Shown one piece after another: positions 27,793-36,492 of a stretch of 64,000 bases of DNA. The stretch is from positions 2,071,501 to 2,135,500 of the forward strand of contig NZ_JAGSGD010000001.1 in assembly GCF_016772415.1 (NCBI RefSeq), given 5' to 3'. The notes beneath the pieces were generated by a model, which saw nothing but the letters and a program-made list of their open reading frames with translations, was not told the origin of the DNA and ran no database searches. The DNA is from Phenylobacterium glaciei. GTDB taxonomy: Bacteria > Pseudomonadota > Alphaproteobacteria > Caulobacterales > Caulobacteraceae. Both the position numbers and the translations under genes were made by a program. Position 1 is the first letter of the stretch. Each line of letters opens with the position of its first letter.

Positions 27793-30042
27793 ATGTCCAA
27801 ACACACCCCACCGCCGTTCGACGGCGACGGCGACCGCATCATCGACGAGCCGCTGTCCGAGGCCCTGTCCCGGCGGTATCTCGCCTATGCGCTCTCCACC
27901 ATCACCGGCCGGGCCCTGCCCGATGTGCGCGACGGCCTGAAGCCCGTGCACCGGCGGCTGATGTATGCCATGCGCATGCTTCGGCTGGACCCCACCACCA
28001 CCGCCAAGAAGTGCGCGCGCGTCGTCGGCGACGTCATCGGTAAGTACCACCCGCACGGCGACGTGGCGGTCTATGAGGCTCTGGTCCGCCTGGCCCAGGA
28101 CTTCGCCCAGCGCTACCCGCTGGTGGATGGCCAGGGCAACTTCGGCAATATCGACGGCGATAACGCCGCGGCCATGCGCTACACTGAGTGCAAGCTCACA
28201 GTCGCCGCCCAGCTGCTGCTGGACGGGATCGACGAGGACGCGGTGGACTTCCGCTCCACCTATGACGGCGAGGACGAGGAGCCCGTCGTCCTGCCGGCCG
28301 GCTTCCCCAACCTGCTGGCCAATGGTTCTTCCGGCATCGCCGTGGGCATGGCCACCTCCATCCCGCCACACAACGCCGCCGAGCTGATCGACGCCTGCCT
28401 GCTGCTGCTGAGCAACCGCGAAGCCACCACCTTGGACCTGCTGGAACTCGTCCAGGGCCCCGATTTTCCGACGGGCGGCATCATCGTCGAGCCCAAGGCC
28501 TCGATGGCCGAGACCTACGAGACGGGCCGGGGTGGCGTCCGGGTCCGCGCGCGCTGGTCCAAGGAGGACAACGGGCGCGGGACCTACCAGATCGTCATCA
28601 CCGAGATTCCGTATCAGGTGAAAAAGGCCGACCTGGTGGAACAGCTCGCCGGTCTGATCGAGCTCAAGAAAGCCCCGCTGCTGGGGGACGTGCGCGATGA
28701 GAGCGCCGAGGACGTGCGCCTGATCCTTGAGCCCAAGAGCCGCAACGTCGAGCCCGAGGTGCTGATGGAGAGCCTGTTCAAGCTCTCCGACCTGGAGACC
28801 CGCTTCCCGGTCAACATGAACGTCCTGGACGCCCGCGGCACCCCCGGCGTCATGAGCCTGAAGCGCTGCCTACAGTCCTTCCTCGACCACCGCCGCGAGG
28901 TGCTGGTCCGCCGCGCCCGCTTCCGTTTGGCCAAGATCGAGGCCCGGCTGCACATCCTCGACGGGATGGTCATCGCCTTCCTCAATCTCGATGAGGTGAT
29001 CCGCATCGTCCGCTACGAGGACGAGCCCAAGGCCAAGCTGATCGCGGCCTTCGAACTGTCCGACATCCAGGCCGACGCCATCCTCAATACCCGGCTGCGC
29101 CAGTTGGCCCGGCTGGAGGAGATGGAGCTGCGCCGCGAGCATGCCGAACTGGCCGAGGAACGCGACGGCCTGGTGAAGATGCTGGGCGACGACAAGCAGC
29201 AGTGGAGACTCGTGGGCGTGGGCCTGAAGGACGTCCGCGCGATCCTCGGCCCCGACACCACGCTCGGCCGCCGCCGCTCGACCTTCGACGTCGCTCCGGT
29301 CTGGGACGCCGAGGCGGCCATGGAGGCCATGATCGTGCGCGAGCCGATCACCGTGATCCTGTCGGACCGCGGCTGGATCCGCGCGGCCAAGGGCCGGGTG
29401 GAGGACCCCTCGGAGCTGAAGTTCAAGGAAGGTGACAAGCTCGGTTTCCTGGTGTCCGCCGAGACCACCGACAAGCTGCTGATCTTCGCCTCCGACGGCC
29501 GCTTCTTCACCGTCGGCTGCGACAAGCTCCCCTCGGCCCGCGGCCACGGCGAGCCCCTGCGGCTGATGCTCGACCTCGACGACAAGACCGACATCATCGA
29601 TCTGTTCCCCTTCAAGGCCGGCTCCAAAAGGGTGATCGCCTCGAAGGAGGGTTATGGCTTCGTCATGCCGGAGGAGGAGGCCATCTCAGCCCGCCGCGCC
29701 GGCAAGCAGGTGCTGAACGTCGGCGCCAAGGGCGCGGCCTTCGCCATGCCGGCCACCGGCGACCACCTGGGCGTCATCGGAGACAACGGCAAGATCCTGA
29801 TCTTCCCTCTGGCCGAACTGCCGGAGATGCCGCGCGGCAAGGGCGTGAAGCTGCAGACCTACCGCGAGGGGGGCCTGCGCGACGCCATCATCTTCAACGA
29901 GGCCGACGGCGCCACCTGGATCGACACCGCCGGCCGCACCCGGGTCTGGGCCGAGTGGAAAGACTGGCTCGCCCGCCGCGCCGCCGCCGGCAAGCTGGCC
30001 CCCAAGGGCTTCCCCACCAGCAAGCGGTTCAAGCCGAAGTAG
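27793..30042 (+). CDS. parC: DNA topoisomerase IV subunit A
   Basis: Cuts and passes DNA to separate daughter chromosomes. It has 749 residues. The breakage-reunion domain has [31 protein letters not shown] and the active-site Tyr in AAMRYTE; the C-terminal half has the beta-pinwheel repeats. At the quinolone-determining site this protein has Val where E. coli ParC has Ser80. Lengths and motifs favour ParC over GyrA because the C-terminal domain is short and no GyrA box was seen. It converges on the HxlR regulator gene with a 3-bp gap. Confidence 0.93.
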   Translation: MSKHTPPPFDGDGDRIIDEPLSEALSRRYLAYALSTITGRALPDVRDGLKPVHRRLMYAMRMLRLDPTTTAKKCARVVGDVIGKYHPHGDVAVYEALVRLAQDFAQRYPLVDGQGNFGNIDGDNAAAMRYTECKLTVAAQLLLDGIDEDAVDFRSTYDGEDEEPVVLPAGFPNLLANGSSGIAVGMATSIPPHNAAELIDACLLLLSNREATTLDLLELVQGPDFPTGGIIVEPKASMAETYETGRGGVRVRARWSKEDNGRGTYQIVITEIPYQVKKADLVEQLAGLIELKKAPLLGDVRDESAEDVRLILEPKSRNVEPEVLMESLFKLSDLETRFPVNMNVLDARGTPGVMSLKRCLQSFLDHRREVLVRRARFRLAKIEARLHILDGMVIAFLNLDEVIRIVRYEDEPKAKLIAAFELSDIQADAILNTRLRQLARLEEMELRREHAELAEERDGLVKMLGDDKQQWRLVGVGLKDVRAILGPDTTLGRRRSTFDVAPVWDAEAAMEAMIVREPITVILSDRGWIRAAKGRVEDPSELKFKEGDKLGFLVSAETTDKLLIFASDGRFFTVGCDKLPSARGHGEPLRLMLDLDDKTDIIDLFPFKAGSKRVIASKEGYGFVMPEEEAISARRAGKQVLNVGAKGAAFAMPATGDHLGVIGDNGKILIFPLAELPEMPRGKGVKLQTYREGGLRDAIIFNEADGATWIDTAGRTRVWAEWKDWLARRAAAGKLAPKGFPTSKRFKPK

Positions 30043-30045
30043 GTC

Positions 30046-30744
30046 TCAGCTAGCCAGCTTCTGCACCTTGGCAAAGGGGCTGAGGCCGAGCCAGGTCTGC
30101 ATGGCCGAGGCGAGCCGCGGATCGCCGGTCAGCATCAGTCGTCCGCTGGCGACTGCGGCGCGAACCGTTTCGACCCCCATCCAGATCGCGGTCATGGTCC
30201 GCAGGTCCACGGCCGCGTAGAGGTCGACATCGAAGCCGGGATCGATGGAGCAGAGGTCGACCTCTCCATCGGGATCGACGATCAGCCACCAGGAACGCTC
30301 GACCGAGGGCAGCTCCGGATAGAGGAACTGGATCACGCTGCGCCGGTTCGGCAGCGGCGCGGGATCGAGGCCGCGTCGCATGTCCCACATCAGCAGCTGT
30401 GCATCGAGCTGCTGCAGCGACAGGTCCGCTTCGATCCAGCGCTGGCCCCAGATTCCATAGGCCTCCACCAGCGGTCGCAGGTCGCGCCCTGACGGCGTCA
30501 GCTGGTACTCGATGATATTGGGGTCGGCGTCAGACGCGGTGCGGGTCAGCACGCCGGCGGCCTCCAGCTCCTTGAGCCGCTGAGAGAGCAGGGCCGGCGA
30601 CATCCTGCGCAGGCCGCGCCGCAGTTCGTTGAACCGGGTCGAGCCGGCGATCAGCTCCCGCAACAGCACCACGGTCCATCGCGTGCTGAGAATCTCCGCC
30701 GCCATGGCGACGGGACAGAACTGGCGATAGCTGCCTTGGGTCAT
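30046..30744 (-). CDS. HxlR-type winged-helix regulator with C-terminal SCP2-like domain
   Basis: 232 residues. The N-terminal half (~1-100) is an HxlR winged helix: FCPVAMAAEILSTRWTVVLLREL, FNELRRGLRRMSPALLSQRLKELEAAGVL and YQLTPSGRDL. The C-terminal ~110 residues look like an SCP2/sterol-carrier fold, a layout seen in some HxlR proteins that sense hydrophobic ligands. ATG 30744 follows GGAGG; two upstream Met codons are less well placed. It diverges from the tautomerase-SRPBCC pair, with candidate operator repeats between. Confidence 0.85.
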   Translation of the reverse strand: MTQGSYRQFCPVAMAAEILSTRWTVVLLRELIAGSTRFNELRRGLRRMSPALLSQRLKELEAAGVLTRTASDADPNIIEYQLTPSGRDLRPLVEAYGIWGQRWIEADLSLQQLDAQLLMWDMRRGLDPAPLPNRRSVIQFLYPELPSVERSWWLIVDPDGEVDLCSIDPGFDVDLYAAVDLRTMTAIWMGVETVRAAVASGRLMLTGDPRLASAMQTWLGLSPFAKVQKLAS

Positions 30745-30794
30745 GCGCCCCTCCATTCCAGGCAAACCTAAGGCCGGAGCGGGGCGGGGACTAG

Positions 30795-30832
30795 TTCAGT
30801 TACTGTATCGGCCAGATTCAGTTCCTGAACTG
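30795..30832. promoter_or_regulatory. Candidate operator: 22-bp-phased direct repeats plus a dyad
   Basis: TTCAGTTACTG at 30795-30805 and TTCAGTTCCTG at 30817-30827 match at 10 of 11 positions, and their starts are 22 bp apart (about two helical turns). The second copy is part of a dyad, CAGTT-CCTG-AACTG (30819-30832). They lie 51-88 bp upstream of the HxlR-type gene and 77 bp before the tautomerase gene. HxlR proteins often repress a divergent gene, so this is the natural binding site, by inference. Confidence 0.5.
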
Positions 30833-30908
30833 TCGGCGCGCTTCCTAGCCCGGCACATCCGGCGACGAGGACGGGCATGTGGCTTGTCCACCGGTGAAGG
30901 AGGCGGTG

Positions 30909-31124
30909 ATGCCGCTCATTGATATCCAACTCATCCAGGGCGTGTTCACGCCCGAACAGAAGGCGGAGATGATCTCCAAGGTCACCGAGGCCATGGTCTC
31001 GGTGGAGGGCGAAGCCCTGCGCGGGGTGACCTGGGTGCGAGTCCAGGAAACCGCCAGCGGCCAATGGGCGATCGGCGGGCAGGCCCTGACCACCGAAGCC
31101 GTCAAGACGCTGAGGGAGGGCTGA
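30909..31124 (+). CDS. 4-oxalocrotonate tautomerase-family protein
   Basis: 71 residues, the usual size for this family. After Met removal the N-terminal Pro (MPLIDIQLIQG) would be the catalytic base of the tautomerase fold; the middle helix and RVQETASGQWAIGG strand follow. ATG 30909 is chosen because it gives Pro2 and has AAGGAGG just upstream; a start 30 bases earlier would bury the Pro. Such enzymes interconvert keto and enol forms in aromatic breakdown. It sits downstream of the candidate operator and is followed within 3 bp by the SRPBCC gene. Confidence 0.88.
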   Translation: MPLIDIQLIQGVFTPEQKAEMISKVTEAMVSVEGEALRGVTWVRVQETASGQWAIGGQALTTEAVKTLREG

Positions 31125-31126
31125 CA

Positions 31127-31606
31127 TTGCGCGTTCTCAACCTCCTGGCGGCGACCGCTATGCTGGGCCTCGCAGCCGCGCCGGCCGGCGCCGCCTCGCT
31201 GTCCCGCAGCGTCGACGTGACGGGCGCGCCTTCGGCCGTCTGGGCCAAAATCGGCTCGTTCTGCGCGATTCAAGACTGGCACCCGGCCATCGGCTCCTGC
31301 GTCCTCGACGGTAAGAGCCCGCCGACCCGCACCCTGAAGACCAAAGACGGCGCAACCTTCGTGGAGCTGCGGACCGCCCGCAGCGACGCCGAGCATCGCT
31401 ATGCCTACACCTTCATCTCGAGCCCACTGCCGGTGACCGGTTACACCTCGACCTTCCAGGTGGTGTCCAAAGGCCAGGGCGCCTCGACCATCGTCTGGAG
31501 CGGCGCCTATACGCCGAACCCCGGCAAGGCAATGGACGCCAATGACGCGCTGGCCGGCATCTATGAGTCCGGCCTGACCGCCATCAAGGCCAGCCTGGGC
31601 GGCTAG
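31127..31606 (+). CDS. Exported SRPBCC (polyketide cyclase/Bet v 1-like) protein
   Basis: 159 residues from TTG 31127, which has GGGAGGG about 7 bases upstream and lies 2 bp after the tautomerase stop. The N-terminus (RVLNLLAATAMLGLAAAPAGA) is a signal peptide. The rest is an SRPBCC fold: SRSVDVTGAPSAVWAKIGSF at the start and a long C-terminal helix. Members bind hydrophobic ligands in a deep pocket. Export is unusual for the fold but is seen in similar small proteins. The ligand is unknown. Confidence 0.8.
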   Translation: MRVLNLLAATAMLGLAAAPAGAASLSRSVDVTGAPSAVWAKIGSFCAIQDWHPAIGSCVLDGKSPPTRTLKTKDGATFVELRTARSDAEHRYAYTFISSPLPVTGYTSTFQVVSKGQGASTIVWSGAYTPNPGKAMDANDALAGIYESGLTAIKASLGG

Positions 31607-31615
31607 GCGGCGGTT

Positions 31616-31651
31616 CCTGACCGCAGGCGGGTCACCCCGTCCGCGGTCAGG
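31616..31651 (+). terminator. Hairpin terminator candidate after the SRPBCC gene
   Basis: CCTGACCGC (31616-31624) pairs perfectly with GCGGTCAGG (31643-31651). The loop can pair further (GGCGGG with CCCGTCC, one bulge), leaving TCAC at the tip. There is no T run after it, so it may be a factor-assisted stop or an RNA-stabilising hairpin. It starts 10 bp after the SRPBCC stop codon. Confidence 0.5.
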
Positions 31652-31777
31652 GCTGGGGCGCTGGATCGTCCTTGGCGGGCCAGACAACCCCCCGGGGACG
31701 CGGGCAGGCAAGGTCGGTCGTCACCTTGACTTTCGGGCCCTCGGATGCGCTCTTCCGCGCCTTGATTTTCTAGAGCT

Positions 31778-33565
31778 TTGGCGACCATGCATCCCCACCG
31801 TTCCCATACCTGCGGCGCCCTCCGGTCGACGGACACCGGCCAGAATGTGCGCCTGTCCGGCTGGATCCATCGCAAGCGCGACCACGGCGGGCTGATGTTC
31901 ATCGACCTGCGCGATCACTACGGCCTGACCCAGCTGGTGATCAGCCCCGAGACCCCCGGCTTCGACCGCGTCGAGCGCCTGCGCGCCGAGAGCGTTATCC
32001 GGGTGGACGGCCAGGTCCTGGCCCGCTCGGGCGACACCATCAACGCCAACCTGCCCACCGGCGAGGTCGAGATCCGCGTGGCGTCCATCGACGTGATCTC
32101 CGAGGCCGCCGAACTGCCGCTGCCGGTGTTCGGCGAGCCCGACTATCCCGAAGAGATCCGGCTGAAGCACCGCTATCTCGACCTGCGCCGCGAGACCCTG
32201 CACAAGAACATCGTCCTGCGTTCGAAGGTCATCCACTCGATCCGCAACCGCATGATCGGCCAGGGTTTTCTGGAGTACCAGACCCCGATCCTGACGGCCT
32301 CGTCGCCGGAAGGCGCGCGGGACTTCCTGGTCCCCTCCCGCCTGCACCCGTCCAAGTTCTACGCGCTTCCCCAGGCGCCCCAGCAGTTCAAGCAGCTGCT
32401 GATGGTGGCCGGCTTCGATCGTTACTTCCAGATCGCGCCCTGTTTCCGTGACGAGGACCTGCGCGCCGACCGCAGCCTGGAATTCTATCAGCTCGACGTG
32501 GAGATGAGCTTCGTCACCCAGGACGACGTCTTCGCCGCCATCGAGCCGGTGATGCACGGGGTCTTCGAGGAGTTCGCCGACGGCAAGAGCGTCACGCCCT
32601 ATCCGTTCCCGCGCATCCCCTACCGTGACAGTATCGCCTGGTACGGCTCCGACAAGCCCGACCTGCGCAACCCCATCAAGATGGCCGACGTCTCCGAGCG
32701 CTTCCGCGGCGGTGGTTTCGGCCTGTTCGCCCGCATCCTGGAAGACGCCAAGAACGCCGTCTGGGCGATCCCGGCGCCGAAGGGCGGCAGTCGCGCCTTC
32801 TGCGACCGCATGAACTCCTGGGCGCAGGGCGAGGGCCAGCCTGGCCTGGGCTACATCTTCTGGAGCGAGGACCAGGGCGCCTGGGGCGGCCCGATCGCCA
32901 AGAACCTCGGCGCCGAGGCCACCGACGTCCTGATGAAGGAGATCGGGCTGGGGCAGGGCGACGCGGCCTTCTTCGTCGCCGGGGATCCGAAGACCTTCTA
33001 CAAGTTCGCCGGCTCGGCCCGCACCAAGGTCGGGACCGATCTGAAGCTCATCGACGAGGATCGCTTCGAGTTCGTCTGGATCGTCGACTTCCCGATGTTC
33101 GAGATGAACGAGGAGACGAACCACGTGGACTTCTCGCACAACCCCTTCTCCATGCCGCAGGGCGAGATGGAGGCGCTGGAGACCAAGGACCCCTTGGACA
33201 TCCTGGCCTACCAGTACGACATCGTCTGCAACGGCTACGAGCTTTGCTCCGGCGCGGTGCGGAACCACCTGCCGGAACTCATGCTGAAGGCCTTCGAGAT
33301 CGCCGGCTACGGCCCCAACGTGGTCGAGGAGCAGTTCGGCGGCATGCTCAACGCCTTCCGGCATGGCGCCCCGCCGCACGGCGGCCTGGCTCCCGGCATT
33401 GACCGCATCGTCATGCTGCTGGCCGGCCAGACCGCCATCCGCGAGGTCATCGCCTTCCCGCTGAACCAGCAGGGCCAGGACCTGCTGATGAACGCGCCGT
33501 CGGAAGTCGACGAGAAGCAGCTCAAGGAACTGCACATCCGCCTGGCCCCACCGATCAAGGTCTAG
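31778..33565 (+). CDS. aspS: Aspartate--tRNA ligase
   Basis: Class II synthetase of 595 residues, the bacterial long form. OB-fold anticodon-binding domain at ~15-110 ([23 protein letters not shown]), motif 2 in [16 protein letters not shown], the GAD insertion at ~290-420, and motif 3 in [12 protein letters not shown]. Organisms lacking AsnRS often use a non-discriminating AspRS; this cannot be decided here. ATG 31778 has no clear Shine-Dalgarno sequence. The 3' end overlaps the convergent serine hydrolase gene by 11 bp. Confidence 0.96.
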   Translation: MATMHPHRSHTCGALRSTDTGQNVRLSGWIHRKRDHGGLMFIDLRDHYGLTQLVISPETPGFDRVERLRAESVIRVDGQVLARSGDTINANLPTGEVEIRVASIDVISEAAELPLPVFGEPDYPEEIRLKHRYLDLRRETLHKNIVLRSKVIHSIRNRMIGQGFLEYQTPILTASSPEGARDFLVPSRLHPSKFYALPQAPQQFKQLLMVAGFDRYFQIAPCFRDEDLRADRSLEFYQLDVEMSFVTQDDVFAAIEPVMHGVFEEFADGKSVTPYPFPRIPYRDSIAWYGSDKPDLRNPIKMADVSERFRGGGFGLFARILEDAKNAVWAIPAPKGGSRAFCDRMNSWAQGEGQPGLGYIFWSEDQGAWGGPIAKNLGAEATDVLMKEIGLGQGDAAFFVAGDPKTFYKFAGSARTKVGTDLKLIDEDRFEFVWIVDFPMFEMNEETNHVDFSHNPFSMPQGEMEALETKDPLDILAYQYDIVCNGYELCSGAVRNHLPELMLKAFEIAGYGPNVVEEQFGGMLNAFRHGAPPHGGLAPGIDRIVMLLAGQTAIREVIAFPLNQQGQDLLMNAPSEVDEKQLKELHIRLAPPIKV

Positions 33566-34934
33566 GGACAGGCTCCAGGGCGGCGATCGTCTCGCGGATC
33601 AGCCGCAGGTCGCCGGCGATGTCGAAGTCCGGGCTCCAGGTCGCGCCCATGCGGACGATGACCAGGTCCTGGCTCGGCAGGACGTAGATCCGCTGCCCCA
33701 GTCGGCCCGAGGCGAAATAGGCGTCGCGCGGCATGCCCGCGCGCACGCGGCCCTTGGCGTTTGGCGCGTCCCCGGCGTTGGTCCAGAGACCGGCCCCGTA
33801 GTCCGATCCCAGGGTCGGGCGGGTCGACCAGGCCACCCAGCCTTCCGGCAGGATGCGGCGGCCGTCCACCACCCCGTCGTGCAGATAAAGCAGGCCCAGA
33901 CGCGCCCAGTCGCGGGCCGGCGCGAGCATGCGGGTGGAGCCGATGGGCGTGCCCGCCGCGTCGGTCTCGAACACCACCCCGCGCATGCCCACGGGATCGA
34001 ACAGCTCCCGGCGCGCGAAGTTCAGCACGTCGGTCTCCGAGCCGCCAACCTTCTGGCGGATGATGGAGGCGACGAGCAGGGTGTTGGGGCTGGCATAGTC
34101 GAACCGTTCGCCAGGCTTGGTCTTCAGCCGGCGGCTGGCGGCGAAGGCCGCCATGTCCGGCTCGACGAACAGCATCTGTGAGGTGGGATCGAACCCGGTG
34201 TCGGTCTCCTCCACCGCCAGGCCGCTGGTCATGCGCAGCAGGTTGTCCAGGGTGATGGCCCGGCGCGGATCACCCGGCTTCCAGGCCGCCACCGGCGCGG
34301 GCGCGTCCACCTCCAGCCGCCCCTGGCGCACCAGCACCCCTACCAGGGCGTTGATGGCGGTCTTGCTGGCCGAATAGCCCAGCAGCGGCGTATCGACCCC
34401 GATGCCCGGAGCGTAGCGCTCGGCGACGATCCTGCCGTGATGGACGATGACCACGGCGCGGACCCAGCGGTGCGGCGGCTTGGCCGGTTCGGCGAAGATG
34501 TGGTCGAGGGCGGCCTTCAGGACGGGATTTTCCGTCTCCACCGGCGCGGGTCCGGCCAGGCTATCCGTCCGCAGGGTCGGCGGCGCCAGCAGGGGCGCGG
34601 GCTCTGGCGGCCTTCCATAGGCCAGACGGCAACCCGCCGCGCCGCGATAGGTGGAGCGGCTGGCGAACAGGCCTGCCCAGCTCGCCTCCACCGCCCGGTC
34701 CGTCCGGTCGACCTTGTGGCGCAACAGCGGTCCCAGCAGCCGCAGGCCGGGATTGGGGGCGAGGCTCTGGGCATAGACCCGCGCCTCCGGCAGGCCGGAG
34801 ACGAAGACCTCGGAGCACAGGGTCTGGGCGACATTGCCCGTGGCGCCCTGAATGGCGCGGTCGGGGCGGAAGATCAGGGCGGCGGCGGTCAGCAGGGTCG
34901 CGGTGACGATCCGGATCGCGGTCCGCCGGGACAT
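33555..34934 (-). CDS. Exported serine hydrolase, class C beta-lactamase family
   Basis: 459 residues with an N-terminal hydrophobic signal or anchor ([17 protein letters not shown]). The active-site SxxK is YSASKTAIN, the YxN-type motif is YASPN, and the third motif is probably in the late SGRLGQRIY strand, which lacks a clear KTG. The overall layout is that of the class C/esterase family (EstB, ADP, 6-aminohexanoate-dimer hydrolase type), not a proven beta-lactamase. It is followed on the same strand by nothing coupled and converges on aspS. Confidence 0.87.
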   Translation of the reverse strand: MSRRTAIRIVTATLLTAAALIFRPDRAIQGATGNVAQTLCSEVFVSGLPEARVYAQSLAPNPGLRLLGPLLRHKVDRTDRAVEASWAGLFASRSTYRGAAGCRLAYGRPPEPAPLLAPPTLRTDSLAGPAPVETENPVLKAALDHIFAEPAKPPHRWVRAVVIVHHGRIVAERYAPGIGVDTPLLGYSASKTAINALVGVLVRQGRLEVDAPAPVAAWKPGDPRRAITLDNLLRMTSGLAVEETDTGFDPTSQMLFVEPDMAAFAASRRLKTKPGERFDYASPNTLLVASIIRQKVGGSETDVLNFARRELFDPVGMRGVVFETDAAGTPIGSTRMLAPARDWARLGLLYLHDGVVDGRRILPEGWVAWSTRPTLGSDYGAGLWTNAGDAPNAKGRVRAGMPRDAYFASGRLGQRIYVLPSQDLVIVRMGATWSPDFDIAGDLRLIRETIAALEPVPRP

Positions 34935-34939
34935 AGGGC

Positions 34940-35872
34940 TCAGTCGGCGCTGGTCAGGTAGCGCGGCTCAGCGGGCGGCGCCGGCGCCGCGGGCGGCCGG
35001 GCCGGCGCGCGGGGCGCGACCGGCGCGACCGGCGGGGTCGGTGGCCGCCAGCCCGTCCAGCGCACCGAGCCGCCATGACAGCCCCGGGCCACGAGGCCGG
35101 TGGGCAACTTGGTCGAACTGTCGGCGCAGGCCTCGTCCAGCTGGTCCTGCTCCAGGTTGCGGGCCTTGGAGAGGTCCACCCCGTACAGCATCGTGCGGCG
35201 CAGGCTGGCGTCGCGGAAATCGGCGCCGGCGAAGGCCGCGCCCGACAGCACCGCGGAGTCGAGATTCGTGTCGCGGAACGAGGCGCGCTCGAAGCGGCCG
35301 CCGGCCAGCACCGCGCCCTGCATCGAGGCGTCGCGGAAGCTGACGCCGCGGGCGTCGGACTTGCTGAAATTGGCGCCGGTCAGCTCGCCGTCATTGAGCT
35401 GGGCGCCACTCATCGAGGCCTTGCCGAAATTGGCGCCCTGGCCCTGCAGATCGCGCAGGTCGGCGTTGGAAAGGTTGGCTGAGGAGAAGCTGACGCCCTT
35501 GGCCTCGACGTCGCGCAGCTTGGCGTCCGACAGGTTGGCCGAGCCGAAATTGGCGCCGATCATCTGGGAGTTCGACAGATCGGCCCGCGACAGGTCGGCG
35601 CCGGCGAAGTTGGCGCCGAAGAAGCGGGCTTCGCGCAGGTCCGAGCCCACCAAGGCCGCGCCGGCGAAGTTCGCGCCGTTGAACTGGGCGCCGGTGAGCT
35701 TGCGGCCCGACAGCTCGCACTTGGCGCAGGCGCCGCCGAAGGAGACCAGCTTGGCCACCTCCTTGTCGCCGGCCATGGCGCTGGCGGCGTTGGGCAGGGC
35801 CGCGATGGCCGTGGCGAGCGCCAGGGCCAGGGGCGCGATGCGGGTCAGGGGGGTGCGGTAAGAGCCGAACAT
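34940..35872 (-). CDS. Exported pentapeptide-repeat protein with Pro-rich tail
   Basis: 310 residues. A signal peptide ending ASA is followed by a CAKCELSG segment, then about 150 residues of A(D/N)LXX pentapeptides (for example GANFAGADLSRADLSNS) that would form a right-handed quadrilateral beta-helix. After that comes DLSKARNLEQDQLDEAC, then a Pro/Ala-rich tail of ~45 residues. The CxxC-L start is shared with the smaller paralogue upstream. Pentapeptide-repeat proteins have many roles; here export suggests an envelope role, which is unknown. Confidence 0.88.
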   Translation of the reverse strand: MFGSYRTPLTRIAPLALALATAIAALPNAASAMAGDKEVAKLVSFGGACAKCELSGRKLTGAQFNGANFAGAALVGSDLREARFFGANFAGADLSRADLSNSQMIGANFGSANLSDAKLRDVEAKGVSFSSANLSNADLRDLQGQGANFGKASMSGAQLNDGELTGANFSKSDARGVSFRDASMQGAVLAGGRFERASFRDTNLDSAVLSGAAFAGADFRDASLRRTMLYGVDLSKARNLEQDQLDEACADSSTKLPTGLVARGCHGGSVRWTGWRPPTPPVAPVAPRAPARPPAAPAPPAEPRYLTSAD

Positions 35873-35935
35873 GACGACACCATGTGCCTATGGACGGGGG
35901 CTCAAGCTACTTAAATCGCGGTAATTCTTGACGGA

Positions 35936-36424
35936 TTAGCAACCGGGCACACGCAGGCCGGGTGGCAGCTGGGTGGCGCCATCGCCGCAGGCGCGGCTCA
36001 GCTGACCTTGCGAAAGCCCCCGCGCCCGGGCCATTTCGGCGCCCGAGAAGTTGGTCCCGTCCAGGTGCGCGCCGCTGAAATTGGCGCCCTCCAGATAGGT
36101 CCCGACGAAGCTGGCGTGGGTCAGGTCGGCCCCGGCGAAATTGGCGCTGGAGAACACCCCGCCATAGGCGTTGACGTCGCGCAGGTCGGCGCCGCCGAAG
36201 TTGGCGCGGTTCATCACCGACAGGCTGAGGTCGGACTGCCGCAGCCGGGCGCCGGCGAAGTTACGGCCCTTGATCTCCAGTCCCGAGAAGTCGGCCTGGA
36301 ACAGGTTGCACTTGGGGCAGTTGGCGCCCTTGCGCGACGCGGCGATCTGGCCGGCGTTCTGAGCGCTGGCGGGCAGGGCCACCGTCAGGGCGGCGGCCAC
36401 GGCGAGCAGGGCGAGGGGTTTCAT
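35936..36424 (-). CDS. Exported pentapeptide-repeat protein (shorter paralogue)
   Basis: 162 residues. Signal peptide (MKPLALLAVAAALTVALPASA), then CPKCNLFQADFSG and about 80 residues of pentapeptide repeats ending GTNFSGAEMARARGLSQGQL, then a Cys near the C-terminus (RACGDG, VPGC). It matches the 310-residue neighbour in order of parts (signal, CxxC-L, repeats, LSQGQL-like capping helix), so they are likely paralogues from a duplication. They are transcribed in the same direction with 63 bp between. Confidence 0.87.
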   Translation of the reverse strand: MKPLALLAVAAALTVALPASAQNAGQIAASRKGANCPKCNLFQADFSGLEIKGRNFAGARLRQSDLSLSVMNRANFGGADLRDVNAYGGVFSSANFAGADLTHASFVGTYLEGANFSGAHLDGTNFSGAEMARARGLSQGQLSRACGDGATQLPPGLRVPGC

Positions 36425-36492
36425 CTGCGGCGCGGCTCCGGCGAAAGACGCTCTACGCCTAGTGGAGCAAGCTTAAGGTCCGATGACCATGA

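Noticed and set aside
31721..33535. Long open frame antisense to aspS (~600 codons)
   Set aside because: Side effect of high G+C codon use opposite a well-supported gene. Composition is Leu/Val/Asp/His-rich with no domain.
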